This document shows, piece by piece, positions 8,031 through 15,626 of a DNA stretch of 48,068 nt. Position 1 is the stretch's first letter; every line of letters begins with the position of its first letter. The position numbers and the translations under genes were made by a program. The stretch is from assembly GCA_042096455.1 (NCBI GenBank), contig JBELLU010000007.1, positions 1 through 48,068 of the forward strand, written 5' to 3'. The DNA comes from UBA7445 sp042096455. Its GTDB lineage: Bacteria; Verrucomicrobiota; Verrucomicrobiia; Opitutales; Coraliomargaritaceae. The notes under the pieces were generated by a model. That model made no database searches and was not told where the DNA came from. It was given only the letters and a program-made list of their open reading frames with translations.

Positions 8031-9215
8031 TTATCGCGCGGTCTTGGCTTTGTTGCGAGTGCCAATGCCGTGTTCCGAGCGTTTCTGTTGGCGGTATTTA
8101 CCTGGGGTAGTCTTGTGTGTGTTCCGAAAGCTATTGATGAGGGAGTTGACGGAATAATAGCCGCAGTTGGCGGCGATATCCTCCAGTTTCGCGTTGGTAG
8201 TGCTTAGGAGGTGTGCCACCGCCTGCACCCGTTGATGGCGAATCTCCTGACCCGGAGAACGGCTGTAGGAACTGGCGAAGGCTTTTTGGAGACCCTGTTG
8301 CGTGACACCCATCGCTTCCGCGACGTCGGTCGCCTGTATGCCTTTGTAGTAATTTTTCTGGATCCAGTGCAGGGCACTGGCGACGAGGGGATTGCGAACC
8401 GCGAAGCAATCGGTACTGCGCCGCGCCACTACTCCAATGGGTTCATGGCGGTGGATCTTGGTTGAAATGGATTTGTTGGGGTCATCGAGCATGGTTTGCA
8501 GGAGGTGGGCAGCTTCCGCCCCCAGGCCTTCCTGATCGCTGTCAACACTGCTCAGTCCCATCATGAGACCGCTGTTGATCAAGTCATCGTTATCAACGCC
8601 CAAAACCGCAACATTTTCGGGAACCTTCAAATCTTGCCGCAGGCACAGTGAAATCATCTCGGAGGCCATTGTGTCCTGATAGGCAAAGAATCCCAGTGAA
8701 AGTTCATGAAGGGCATGGCCGCGCTCTGCCGCAAGTGCCTTCATTTCATGAATGATGTCGTGTTGGATCGCCACCGAGCTTTTTAAAACATGCACTCGAC
8801 CACCATCGGATTCAAGGTGCTTGCGCAAACCCTCCAAGCGTTCCCGATACATCGCCTTCTTGCCCGGATCGATGGCGAAGACTTCCCGGTGCCCAAAATC
8901 CCTGAAATGCTCAGCGGCCAGTCGACCAATCGCGGCATTGTCGGTAATAACGCGAGGTACCTTGAGCTTGTGATTGCGCAGTCCGAGGTCCACCAGCGGA
9001 ATTTTAAGTTTCCGGAAATGCTCGAGGGTTCCATCATTTTCGAGAAGGGCAATGCAGCCGTCTCCCTTCCAGTCCTTGAGGATGCCTTCATTGGCGGCGA
9101 GATCCTTGGGGCAATTCAATTGCCAGCCGTTTTGGCGCGCCACTTTCGCAACTCCACGGTGAATGCGATAGTCATACCATTCCAGGAGGAGCATGATGTG
9201 TTTTCTTTTGAGCAT
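8031..9215 (-). CDS. XylR-type transcriptional regulator (PBP1 sensor + AraC DNA-binding domain)
   Basis: A 394-residue regulator. Residues 1 to about 275 form a periplasmic-binding-protein-like sensor of the LacI/XylR type (ITDNAAIGRLAAEHFRDFG and VAVLGVDNDDLINSGLM are recognisable). Residues about 285-385 form an AraC double helix-turn-helix domain (LEDIAANCGYYSVNSLINSF, then HKTTPGKYRQQ). In E. coli XylR this arrangement binds xylose and activates xylose genes through direct repeats. It lies convergent to the GH52-symporter operon and divergent from the secreted-protein genes, so it is the leading candidate to bind the repeats at 4385-4414 and 12143-12171. A second regulator of the same type at 35003 is the alternative. 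Confidence 0.88.
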   Translation of the reverse strand: MLKRKHIMLLLEWYDYRIHRGVAKVARQNGWQLNCPKDLAANEGILKDWKGDGCIALLENDGTLEHFRKLKIPLVDLGLRNHKLKVPRVITDNAAIGRLAAEHFRDFGHREVFAIDPGKKAMYRERLEGLRKHLESDGGRVHVLKSSVAIQHDIIHEMKALAAERGHALHELSLGFFAYQDTMASEMISLCLRQDLKVPENVAVLGVDNDDLINSGLMMGLSSVDSDQEGLGAEAAHLLQTMLDDPNKSISTKIHRHEPIGVVARRSTDCFAVRNPLVASALHWIQKNYYKGIQATDVAEAMGVTQQGLQKAFASSYSRSPGQEIRHQRVQAVAHLLSTTNAKLEDIAANCGYYSVNSLINSFRNTHKTTPGKYRQQKRSEHGIGTRNKAKTAR

Positions 9216-9285
9216 TAAGATAGAGGTTTGAGCTTATAAGGTGCCAATTAAAGGGGCTTAAGGGGGTTATGCAACACTCTTATTT

Positions 9286-9298
9286 TCATATTTTATGA
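9286..9298. promoter_or_regulatory. Small inverted repeat in the divergent gap
   Basis: TCATA-TTT-TATGA is a perfect 13-bp inverted repeat in the AT-rich 172-bp gap between the regulator gene (minus) and the first PEP-CTERM gene (plus). It may be an operator, but in such AT-rich sequence it can arise by chance. A lone -10-like TATACT at 9349-9354 has no good -35 partner. Confidence 0.2.
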
Positions 9299-9387
9299 TT
9301 TTTTACTCAAAAAACACAATTGTTATATAAACGGTTTTAATGTTATTTTATACTAACTGAAGCAATTCACCAACCCATTACCCTATT

Positions 9388-10323
9388 ATGAAAGTTAAAA
9401 CTTTATCTCTTGCATTGCTGGCATCTGCATCATCGGCGCTGGCGCAAACCTCAATTGTAGACTACCAATTTAATGATACCAATGGTGCTTACCTTGGCGG
9501 GACAAACGCCTCGCAAATACAAGACGCCGGTACAATTAAAGGCAGCTGGAACAATGGTGTTCAAGCGCGAGTACAAAGCGGTAAATTAAATTATGGTTAT
9601 ACTGCAAACTGGCGCGGATCAACAGGCACAACTTTGTATGTTGACCAAGGAGCCGGCACACGTGGCCATCGTGAATATACTTTGACAAGCGGCCTCACAA
9701 ATACGAGTTACAGTACTTATACATTCGAAATCGTCATCCCAACCTTTGATATTCGACAAAATTGGGATTCCAGCAACACATCAGATGCCGGCAAGGGAAT
9801 TCAGTTTACATTGCGAAACTTAGCTCAAACCGAGGAAGTGGTTGTGGGTTACCAAACGACCTCTGGAGGTGGTGTGCAAGCGTTCAATAATTCAGAAGGC
9901 GGTTCTTTTGGAGGTCTCAATGGTAGCGCTTTTGACACAGATAACGATGCTAATACCAAAACACCCAGTCGCTTTGGTGGAAGTAATAATCCTGGTATCA
10001 GCCTGAAGATAACGGGTGATCTCACTGATGGCAGCTGGACCGCATACGCGGGTGATACGAATCATGGTTACAGCGAAATTCAAAGCGGCACCGGTTTGTC
10101 CGACATCGCAAGTATGCGCATCGCAGCAAAATCGCCATCGCTTGGTTCTTGGGGTGGTGTAGCGGGTGGTCCTTGGACTACTGATCCAATAACAAGTGGT
10201 GATTATTTTAATATTGATTCGCTTACATTGACGGCAAATGCAATTGTTCCCGAGCCGCAAACTATCTCCTTAATCGCTGGTGTGCTCGCATTAGGTTATG
10301 TAATGATACGTCGCCGCAAGTAA
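9388..10323 (+). CDS. Secreted PEP-CTERM protein, LamG-like fold suspected
   Basis: 311 residues. A signal peptide (MKVKTLSLALLASASSALAQ) is followed by a Gly/Asn/Thr-rich, beta-strand-like body and a PEP-CTERM sorting signal: VPEP, a hydrophobic helix (ISLIAGVLALGYVMI) and RRRK at the end. PEP-CTERM proteins are exported, then processed by exosortase and retained at or released from the cell surface. The opening IVDYQFNDTNGAYLGG resembles the start of concanavalin-like jelly-roll domains, so carbohydrate binding is plausible but unshown. Two related secreted proteins follow. A strong terminator closes the gene, so it is probably its own transcript. Confidence 0.82.
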   Translation: MKVKTLSLALLASASSALAQTSIVDYQFNDTNGAYLGGTNASQIQDAGTIKGSWNNGVQARVQSGKLNYGYTANWRGSTGTTLYVDQGAGTRGHREYTLTSGLTNTSYSTYTFEIVIPTFDIRQNWDSSNTSDAGKGIQFTLRNLAQTEEVVVGYQTTSGGGVQAFNNSEGGSFGGLNGSAFDTDNDANTKTPSRFGGSNNPGISLKITGDLTDGSWTAYAGDTNHGYSEIQSGTGLSDIASMRIAAKSPSLGSWGGVAGGPWTTDPITSGDYFNIDSLTLTANAIVPEPQTISLIAGVLALGYVMIRRRK

Positions 10324-10347
10324 TCTATTGGAAATCACTATATCACG

Positions 10348-10374
10348 GCGCGGCTTAGGCTGCGCTTTTTTTTT
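10348..10374 (+). terminator. Rho-independent terminator after the first PEP-CTERM gene
   Basis: GCGCGGC-TTAG-GCTGCGC forms a 7-bp stem with one G.U pair and a 4-base loop, followed directly by nine T residues (10366-10374). It lies 24 bp after the stop codon. Confidence 0.85.
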
Positions 10375-10413
10375 CAGATCTCATCATACCACAAATATCA
10401 TTCTTTTGATTTC

Positions 10414-11148
10414 ATGAAAGCGAAACTTATTCTATTAACTTTGAGCACTTTGTTTGGTCTTTTATTTGGGGAAACCAAACTCGAATACTGGACTTTTGAG
10501 ACCGACACCGCCGGTGTCTCATTTGACGATGGAATGGGCGGTATTTTAAATAGCGGTACCAATTCCAATAATTGGAATTTTGGCAAAGTGAAGGGAATGG
10601 AAGCCGATGGTCTCGGGCATTTTGTGGTGTCTAATACCGGGAGTTCTTACCGTCGGGTGCCCGCGCAGGACTATGCCCCGACTCGTTACAATAGCGGACG
10701 TTATCGCCTCGTGATAGAATTTGCTTCCTGGAGTCTCGATCCAAGTAATGACGGCTCGATTGCTTTTGAGGTCTCCGATACGAACAACCGCCGTATAGCG
10801 GGTTTGAACCTCTACGCCGAGAAAGGCACCGACGCGAAGATCCGCTTTTCTGCGACCTCCGCGACCGGTTGGCAGGGCAAGGGCTTCGACTATGCCGGGT
10901 ATTTGGCGGATCTAAAGGAGAGCCGTCCCATGCGTCTCACCATCGACTTCGACCTCGACAACGACACCGTCACTTACTTTGTCAACGGAACCGCGATTAA
11001 GACCATCTCCGATTTCAACGCCAGCAGCATCGCGCAAATCAAGTTCTTTACCGACAGCAAATGGTCAACACAGAGCACGGTGACGATTAAGGAGATGGGG
11101 CTCGTGCAATTACCGGCTGTAACTACTGCTGCGGAAATAACGCTTTAG
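10414..11148 (+). CDS. Secreted protein related to its PEP-CTERM neighbour but lacking the sorting signal
   Basis: 244 residues with a short signal peptide (MKAKLILLTLSTLFGLLFG), then LEYWTFETDTAGVSFDDG. The body is homologous by eye to the 11308 product: SGRYRLVIEFASWSLD matches SGKYRLEMNFTSWNLD, and DFDLDNDTVTYFVNGTAIKT matches FDFDNDTLEFFADGNSIRT. The match continues to KEMGLVQLP, exactly where the paralogue has DSMGLLQIP followed by EPE and its membrane anchor; here the protein ends after PAVTTAAEITL. It is therefore probably fully secreted rather than exosortase-processed. Function is unknown; a jelly-roll carbohydrate-binding role is an inference. A terminator follows. Confidence 0.75.
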   Translation: MKAKLILLTLSTLFGLLFGETKLEYWTFETDTAGVSFDDGMGGILNSGTNSNNWNFGKVKGMEADGLGHFVVSNTGSSYRRVPAQDYAPTRYNSGRYRLVIEFASWSLDPSNDGSIAFEVSDTNNRRIAGLNLYAEKGTDAKIRFSATSATGWQGKGFDYAGYLADLKESRPMRLTIDFDLDNDTVTYFVNGTAIKTISDFNASSIAQIKFFTDSKWSTQSTVTIKEMGLVQLPAVTTAAEITL

Positions 11149-11169
11149 TTATCGCCTCTTCTGGTTTTT

Positions 11170-11195
11170 GACGCCCCGATTCGCTTCGGGGCGTC
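11170..11195 (+). terminator. Rho-independent terminator
   Basis: A perfect 10-bp stem (GACGCCCCGA / TCGGGGCGTC) encloses a 6-base loop and is followed by a T-rich tail (TTGTATTT). It lies 22 bp after the stop of the 10414 gene and separates it from the next secreted protein. Confidence 0.85.
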
Positions 11196-11307
11196 TTGTA
11201 TTTAGAGTTTACTAAGAAATTCATAAAATCCAAGTTTCACTTATTAATAGATTAAATTCAGCAATATATATTTAAAAAAACGGAACAGACCTTATAATAG
11301 AATTACC

Positions 11308-12123
11308 ATGCGTTTACTTATAAGGTCATTGTGCTCATCGCTTCATCTAATTTTATTTTTGGCGGGAGGTCTCTCAGCCCAAAGCCTTGTTTCCCTGGAA
11401 TACTGGGAATTTAATGATGTTGCGGGTAAATCCTTTGATACCGGTGCGAATGACGGGATGACCAATAGTGGTGATAATGGTACTCATTGGAATTCAGGTG
11501 GTACGGGCAGTAATTCAATGGAGACAGACGGGAATGGAAATTTTGTGATCTCGAATCATACCAGTCAAACCTACCGGAAGCTTCCGGATCCCGGTTACAC
11601 AACGCCCTACAGTTCGGGGAAATACCGCCTCGAAATGAATTTCACCTCCTGGAATTTGGATAATAGCTCCAATGGCGCTATGGGGATGGAACTCGTGGAT
11701 GCCAGCAATGCGAGAGTCTTGTCCTTCACTTTAGGGGTCGATACCAATGACACTTCAAAGGGTAAATTCCAGTTTGCGGGTATTTCAGAGGGGAGCACCC
11801 GGCAAGATAAATTAATTTACGGAAATCAGACAGTCGATTTGAGTCACAGCACCCGCTATGGTATCGCAATCGAATTCGACTTCGATAATGACACGCTCGA
11901 ATTTTTTGCGGATGGGAACAGCATACGCACGGTGACCGATTTCAATGCGACAGAATTCAGTCAGTTGAAGTTCTTCACCAACAATCCCTGGACTGTGAAC
12001 TCAACCGTTTCTTTGGATTCGATGGGTTTGCTTCAAATCCCCGAACCTGAAACTTACGCCCTCACTTTGGGTTTACTCCTGCTGCTCGCATTGAGTGCTC
12101 GCCGGTTATCCAGGGTTGGGTGA
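11308..12123 (+). CDS. Secreted PEP-CTERM protein, paralogue of the preceding gene
   Basis: 271 residues: signal peptide (residues 1 to about 24, ending LSAQ), a body beginning LVSLEYWEFNDVAGKSFDTG, and a PEP-CTERM tail (IPEPETYAL, a Leu-rich helix, then ARRLSRVG). The body aligns with the 10414 product over nearly its whole length, so the two arose by tandem duplication. The fold is probably a LamG/concanavalin-like jelly roll. Its place just before the polysaccharide operon suggests a surface role in substrate capture, but that is inference. A TATAAT at 11293-11298 lies only 9 bp before the ATG and has no clear -35, so it is not called as a promoter. Confidence 0.82.
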   Translation: MRLLIRSLCSSLHLILFLAGGLSAQSLVSLEYWEFNDVAGKSFDTGANDGMTNSGDNGTHWNSGGTGSNSMETDGNGNFVISNHTSQTYRKLPDPGYTTPYSSGKYRLEMNFTSWNLDNSSNGAMGMELVDASNARVLSFTLGVDTNDTSKGKFQFAGISEGSTRQDKLIYGNQTVDLSHSTRYGIAIEFDFDNDTLEFFADGNSIRTVTDFNATEFSQLKFFTNNPWTVNSTVSLDSMGLLQIPEPETYALTLGLLLLLALSARRLSRVG

Positions 12124-12142
12124 AGTGTAAGGTTTTTTCAGT

Positions 12143-12171
12143 TTCATGCTTTGATATAAGGTGTTCATTTG
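12143..12171 (+). promoter_or_regulatory. Second candidate XylR/AraC-type site: TTCAT half-sites, 21-bp period
   Basis: TTCAT at 12143-12147 and TTCATTTG at 12164-12171 are exactly 21 bp apart, with similar sequence between them to the 4385-4414 site (an ATATA-like core at the same place). A third TTCAT at 12189-12193 lies inside the spacer of the predicted promoter. The 6-bp distance from TTCATTTG to the -35-like hexamer equals that at the GH52 promoter. Confidence 0.55.
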
Positions 12172-12177
12172 CATGCC

Positions 12178-12206
12178 TTGAGCGGGTGTTCATATTGAGG
12201 TATATT
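12178..12206 (+). promoter_or_regulatory. Predicted promoter of the glycosidase/sulfatase cluster
   Basis: TTGAGC (12178-12183), a 17-bp spacer and TATATT (12201-12206) form a sigma-70-like promoter 13 bp before the ATG of the GHL6-type gene. The layout matches that of the GH52 promoter. Confidence 0.45.
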
Positions 12207-12219
12207 TTTGAAGTTATAG

Positions 12220-14250
12220 ATGTTTGAAGCGTCTGCCTACCCTATGCAACCCCCTCAAGGAATTCCTCCCGGTCGCCGCCAAGTGCATTTGGATTTTCAT
12301 ACTTCCGAGCATTTGATGGAAGTTGGCAAAGAATTCAAGAAAGAGGATTTTCAAGCGGCCTTGCGCACGGGGCATATTGATTCGATCAATCTATTTGCTA
12401 AATGTCATCACAGTTGGAGCTATTATCCAACCGAAGTGGGACGGATGCACCCGAACCTCGATTTTGATTTGCTGGGTGCGCAATTGGAAGCCTGTCGTGA
12501 GATCGGGGTCAGGACGCAAATTTACTACACCTTTGGATGGTCTGCGAATGACGCGGAGGCGCACCCCGAATGGTGCGTGCGCGACCGAGAGGGCAAGTTT
12601 GTCACGAGCGGAAGCCGTTCCGAGGACTCCAAGGCGGAGGATCCGCTGCCGGATTATTACTGGAAGTTTCTTTGTGCCAACACCGCTTATCACGAGCACA
12701 TCATGGCGCAGGTTGAGGAACTCTGCGAACGCTATGTCAGCGATGGCTTCTGGTTCGATATTTATCAGGTGGAGCGGCATTGTTTTTGCGAATCCTGTCG
12801 CCACGACATGAAAGCGGCAGGCATTGATTTCGAGGATGCGTCTGCGGTTGAAGGGTTCACTGCTGGTACGATGCAACGACATTGCAAGGCACTGCGGGAA
12901 TTGATCGGGCGGTATCATCCCACCGCGCAGGTTTTCTTCAACGGAACCACTGCGATTGAGGGCGGCGCGAATTTTCGGCACTGGATGTTTGTAAACAACA
13001 CCGTGCAGGATTTGGAGGACTTGCCAACGGTTTGGGGTGGGTATGATAAATTGCCGTTTCAATCGAAATACTTCCTGCAGGCGGGCTATGGCATAACCGC
13101 GATGAGTGGTAAATTCCACACGGCATGGGGGGAGTTTGGCGGCTTCAAGCACCCCGAGGCCTTGCGTTATGAGGCCGCTTCGATGATCGCTTGGGGTGCC
13201 TCTTGCAATTTTGGCGACCAGTTGCATCCGAGCGGGAAAATCGATTCAGCGACGTATCGTATTATCGGAGAAGCCTATGCCTATGTGAAGGAAATCGAGG
13301 CTTACGGGATCGGTGGGCAACCGGTCGCGCGATTGGGTCTTTGGCGCAGCTTCAGCGCCGCGCATGACGAGGGCCTTGTTAAAATGCTGCTCGAAAAACA
13401 GATCAACTTCGAGGTCGCGAATTTTTCGAAAGACCTGCGAGCATACGAATGCATTCTGATTCCCGGCGCGGCTTGCCTCGATGCGGCGACGGCTGATCGC
13501 CTGAACGCCTTTGCGAAGGCGGGGGGCAATTTGCTCGTATTGGGGAGCGGGGCGCTGGATGCGGAGGGCAAGGTCTTGCTCGATATCGGTGCCGATTATT
13601 TAGGGGAGGCGAACTACGACCGGGATTACCTCGCGGTGGAGGGTGCTTTGGCGGAGGGTCTCGTTGCTAGCCCGTTCTTGAATTTTAAACCGGCGCGGCG
13701 TTTCAAAGCACATGCAGATGCGGAAGTTTTGGCGCAGCTTCACGAGCCTTTTTTCAGCCGCACCGCGGAGCATTATTGCTCGCATCAAAACACTCCGCAT
13801 CGGTTGGAACCAGCCGAGCATCCCGCGATTGTTCGCAAGGGAAATATAATCACGATTGTTCCGGAATTGGACTGGATGTATCTCAAGCACGGAGCGCGAC
13901 TGCACCGCGACTTGTTCTACAATGTTTTGCAGCGCTTGCGAAGGCGTCCAATGGTAGCGGCAAAGCTCCCGAGCGCGGGGCGTCTGACCTTCCTGCATCA
14001 GGCGTGGGAGGGGCGTTATGTCGCGCATTTGCTCTACGCTCCGCCGATGCAGCGGGGGAATTGTGAAATTATTGAGGATATGCCGCCGCTCTATGAAGTG
14101 CCGCTGCAGTTTGATTTGCCCGAAAAGATCACGCGCGCGAGGCTCGTTCCGGATGGAATTGATCTCTCGATTGTCTGGGAGGGGGACCGGGGTTCGGTTG
14201 TGATTCCTCAATTTTCCTGTCATTGCGCGGTCGCGCTATATTACGAATGA
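12220..14250 (+). CDS. GHL6-type putative glycoside hydrolase with GH42M-like domain (cytoplasmic)
   Basis: A 676-residue protein. The N-terminal TIM-barrel-like half carries the motifs of the 'hypothetical glycosyl hydrolase 6' family: VHLDFHTSEHL, INLFAKCHHSWSYYPTEVG, YYTFGWSANDAEAHPEWCVR, and GFWFDIYQVERHCFCESCR. The second half (from about residue 365) looks like the GATase-like middle domain of GH42 enzymes: a 'LGLWRSFS' start, then VANFSKDLRAYECILIPGA and AFAKAGGNLLVLGSGAL. Some relatives may be alpha-L-fucosidases (GH151-like), so the substrate is open. No signal peptide is present, so it should act in the cytoplasm although the next genes encode exported enzymes. Its stop overlaps the next start (ATGA), indicating translational coupling. 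Confidence 0.75.
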   Translation: MFEASAYPMQPPQGIPPGRRQVHLDFHTSEHLMEVGKEFKKEDFQAALRTGHIDSINLFAKCHHSWSYYPTEVGRMHPNLDFDLLGAQLEACREIGVRTQIYYTFGWSANDAEAHPEWCVRDREGKFVTSGSRSEDSKAEDPLPDYYWKFLCANTAYHEHIMAQVEELCERYVSDGFWFDIYQVERHCFCESCRHDMKAAGIDFEDASAVEGFTAGTMQRHCKALRELIGRYHPTAQVFFNGTTAIEGGANFRHWMFVNNTVQDLEDLPTVWGGYDKLPFQSKYFLQAGYGITAMSGKFHTAWGEFGGFKHPEALRYEAASMIAWGASCNFGDQLHPSGKIDSATYRIIGEAYAYVKEIEAYGIGGQPVARLGLWRSFSAAHDEGLVKMLLEKQINFEVANFSKDLRAYECILIPGAACLDAATADRLNAFAKAGGNLLVLGSGALDAEGKVLLDIGADYLGEANYDRDYLAVEGALAEGLVASPFLNFKPARRFKAHADAEVLAQLHEPFFSRTAEHYCSHQNTPHRLEPAEHPAIVRKGNIITIVPELDWMYLKHGARLHRDLFYNVLQRLRRRPMVAAKLPSAGRLTFLHQAWEGRYVAHLLYAPPMQRGNCEIIEDMPPLYEVPLQFDLPEKITRARLVPDGIDLSIVWEGDRGSVVIPQFSCHCAVALYYE

Positions 14251-15626
14251 AAAAGATTTGGATATTTTTGATGCTGATGGGCGCAATTGGTTCGGTCCTC
14301 GCGGAGCAGCACCTGCCATGGGAATTGCAGGGTGCGCAGGAACGGATTGAGGCGCACCGCAAAGGGGACTTGCGCTTGGAGTTACGTTTGCCGGATGGTT
14401 TGCCGGTCCCGGCGGGGACTGAATTTCACTTGGAGCAGACCGGACACGCTTTCAGGTTTGGCGGTTCATTGGCGGCGGATTGGCAGGTGCCGAAGCAAAT
14501 ATGGTATGGGGATTTTAAGGAACAGTTCGCACGACTCTTTAATTATGCGACGATTGATTTTTACTGGGCGGTTCACGAGAAGGAACCCGAACAATGGCGC
14601 TACAAGCCTGAATCGCGCGCAAAGTTGGACTGGGCAAAGGCACAGGGGATGACTCTGCGCGGGCACCCGCTCATGTGGCATGAGGTGCTGCCGGATTTCA
14701 TGACAGATCCCGATCGCGATGTTAGCGCAATTGGAGCGGATGTGATGCACCACGTGCGGCGCTTGCTGGAGGCTTATCCCGAGATCGATGAATGGGATGT
14801 TTATAATGAGGCGGTTGGAATTAAATGGCGCGATGAAAAGGAGGGGGTGCGGCGTTGGTTTGAGTCAATCGGTGGTCCCTCTGAGGTGAGCGAAACGATG
14901 CTGCGCACCGCGCGGGCGATTCGTCCCGATGCCCGTTATATTTTAAATCATTACACCGATTTGGACGCGGCGTATGAGAAACAGATTGAGCATTGCCTGA
15001 AGGCGGGGGCTGATTTCGAGGCGATCGGGATTCAAACCCATATGCACACCGAGATGGATTCGATCGGGGAGGCGCGCTTGTGGGACGCCCTGGAAAGGTA
15101 TGCTCGTTTCGGGAAACCGTTGCATTTATCTGAAATCAGCATCCTCAGTTGCGAACGATTTGGGGATTGGGAAACATACAAAGCCTGGATTGCTAAAGTA
15201 GAAGCTGCCGATGCAAAGGGGCTTCCCCGTCCCGTGATTCCAAGCCGTCCGGACTTGGAACAATATCAAGCCGAACTCGCGCGGGATTTTTACACGCTGG
15301 CTTTCAGTCATCCGGCGGTGGAGGCGATTATCTGGTGGACGATTACGGATTTGGAACCCTGGCGGGGAATGCCGGCGGGTTTGCTCAATGCCAAAGGGCA
15401 AGCCAAGCCGGTCTATAAGGTCCTCGACCAATTGATCAACGAGGAATGGTGCACGCGTCTGGAAGGCACAGTGGATGCTGCGGGCGGCTTGAGGGCGCGA
15501 GGCTTTTACGGGAACTATCGTCTGGAAGTGGAAGTAGGGGGTGAAGCATACTTTGCAAACATCGAGCACCACAGCGGTTCGAGCGAAACGCGTGTGCTTC
15601 AGTTAGCGAAAGGAAGTAAACGATGA
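14247..15626 (+). CDS. GH10 endo-xylanase-like enzyme, secreted (first copy)
   Basis: 459 residues from ATG 14247; a start at 14223 would add eight residues inside the upstream gene and hide the signal peptide (MKKIWIFLMLMGAIGSVLA). After a beta-rich pre-domain (RLELRLPDGLPVPAGTEFHL) comes a GH10 barrel with GHPLMWHEVLPDF, the acid/base in EWDVYNEAVG (Glu188) and the nucleophile in LHLSEISI (Glu296), 108 residues apart as in the family. GH10 enzymes cut beta-1,4-xylan with retention. The sequence is divergent from the second GH10 at 22819, which suggests a different substrate zone or linkage. Both ends overlap neighbours by 4 bp (ATGA). Confidence 0.88.
   Translation: MKKIWIFLMLMGAIGSVLAEQHLPWELQGAQERIEAHRKGDLRLELRLPDGLPVPAGTEFHLEQTGHAFRFGGSLAADWQVPKQIWYGDFKEQFARLFNYATIDFYWAVHEKEPEQWRYKPESRAKLDWAKAQGMTLRGHPLMWHEVLPDFMTDPDRDVSAIGADVMHHVRRLLEAYPEIDEWDVYNEAVGIKWRDEKEGVRRWFESIGGPSEVSETMLRTARAIRPDARYILNHYTDLDAAYEKQIEHCLKAGADFEAIGIQTHMHTEMDSIGEARLWDALERYARFGKPLHLSEISILSCERFGDWETYKAWIAKVEAADAKGLPRPVIPSRPDLEQYQAELARDFYTLAFSHPAVEAIIWWTITDLEPWRGMPAGLLNAKGQAKPVYKVLDQLINEEWCTRLEGTVDAAGGLRARGFYGNYRLEVEVGGEAYFANIEHHSGSSETRVLQLAKGSKR

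Noticed and set aside
11293..11298. TATAAT before the second PEP-CTERM gene as a promoter
   Set aside because: It is 9 bp from the ATG and no -35 element lies 16-18 bp upstream; AT-rich chance match more likely.
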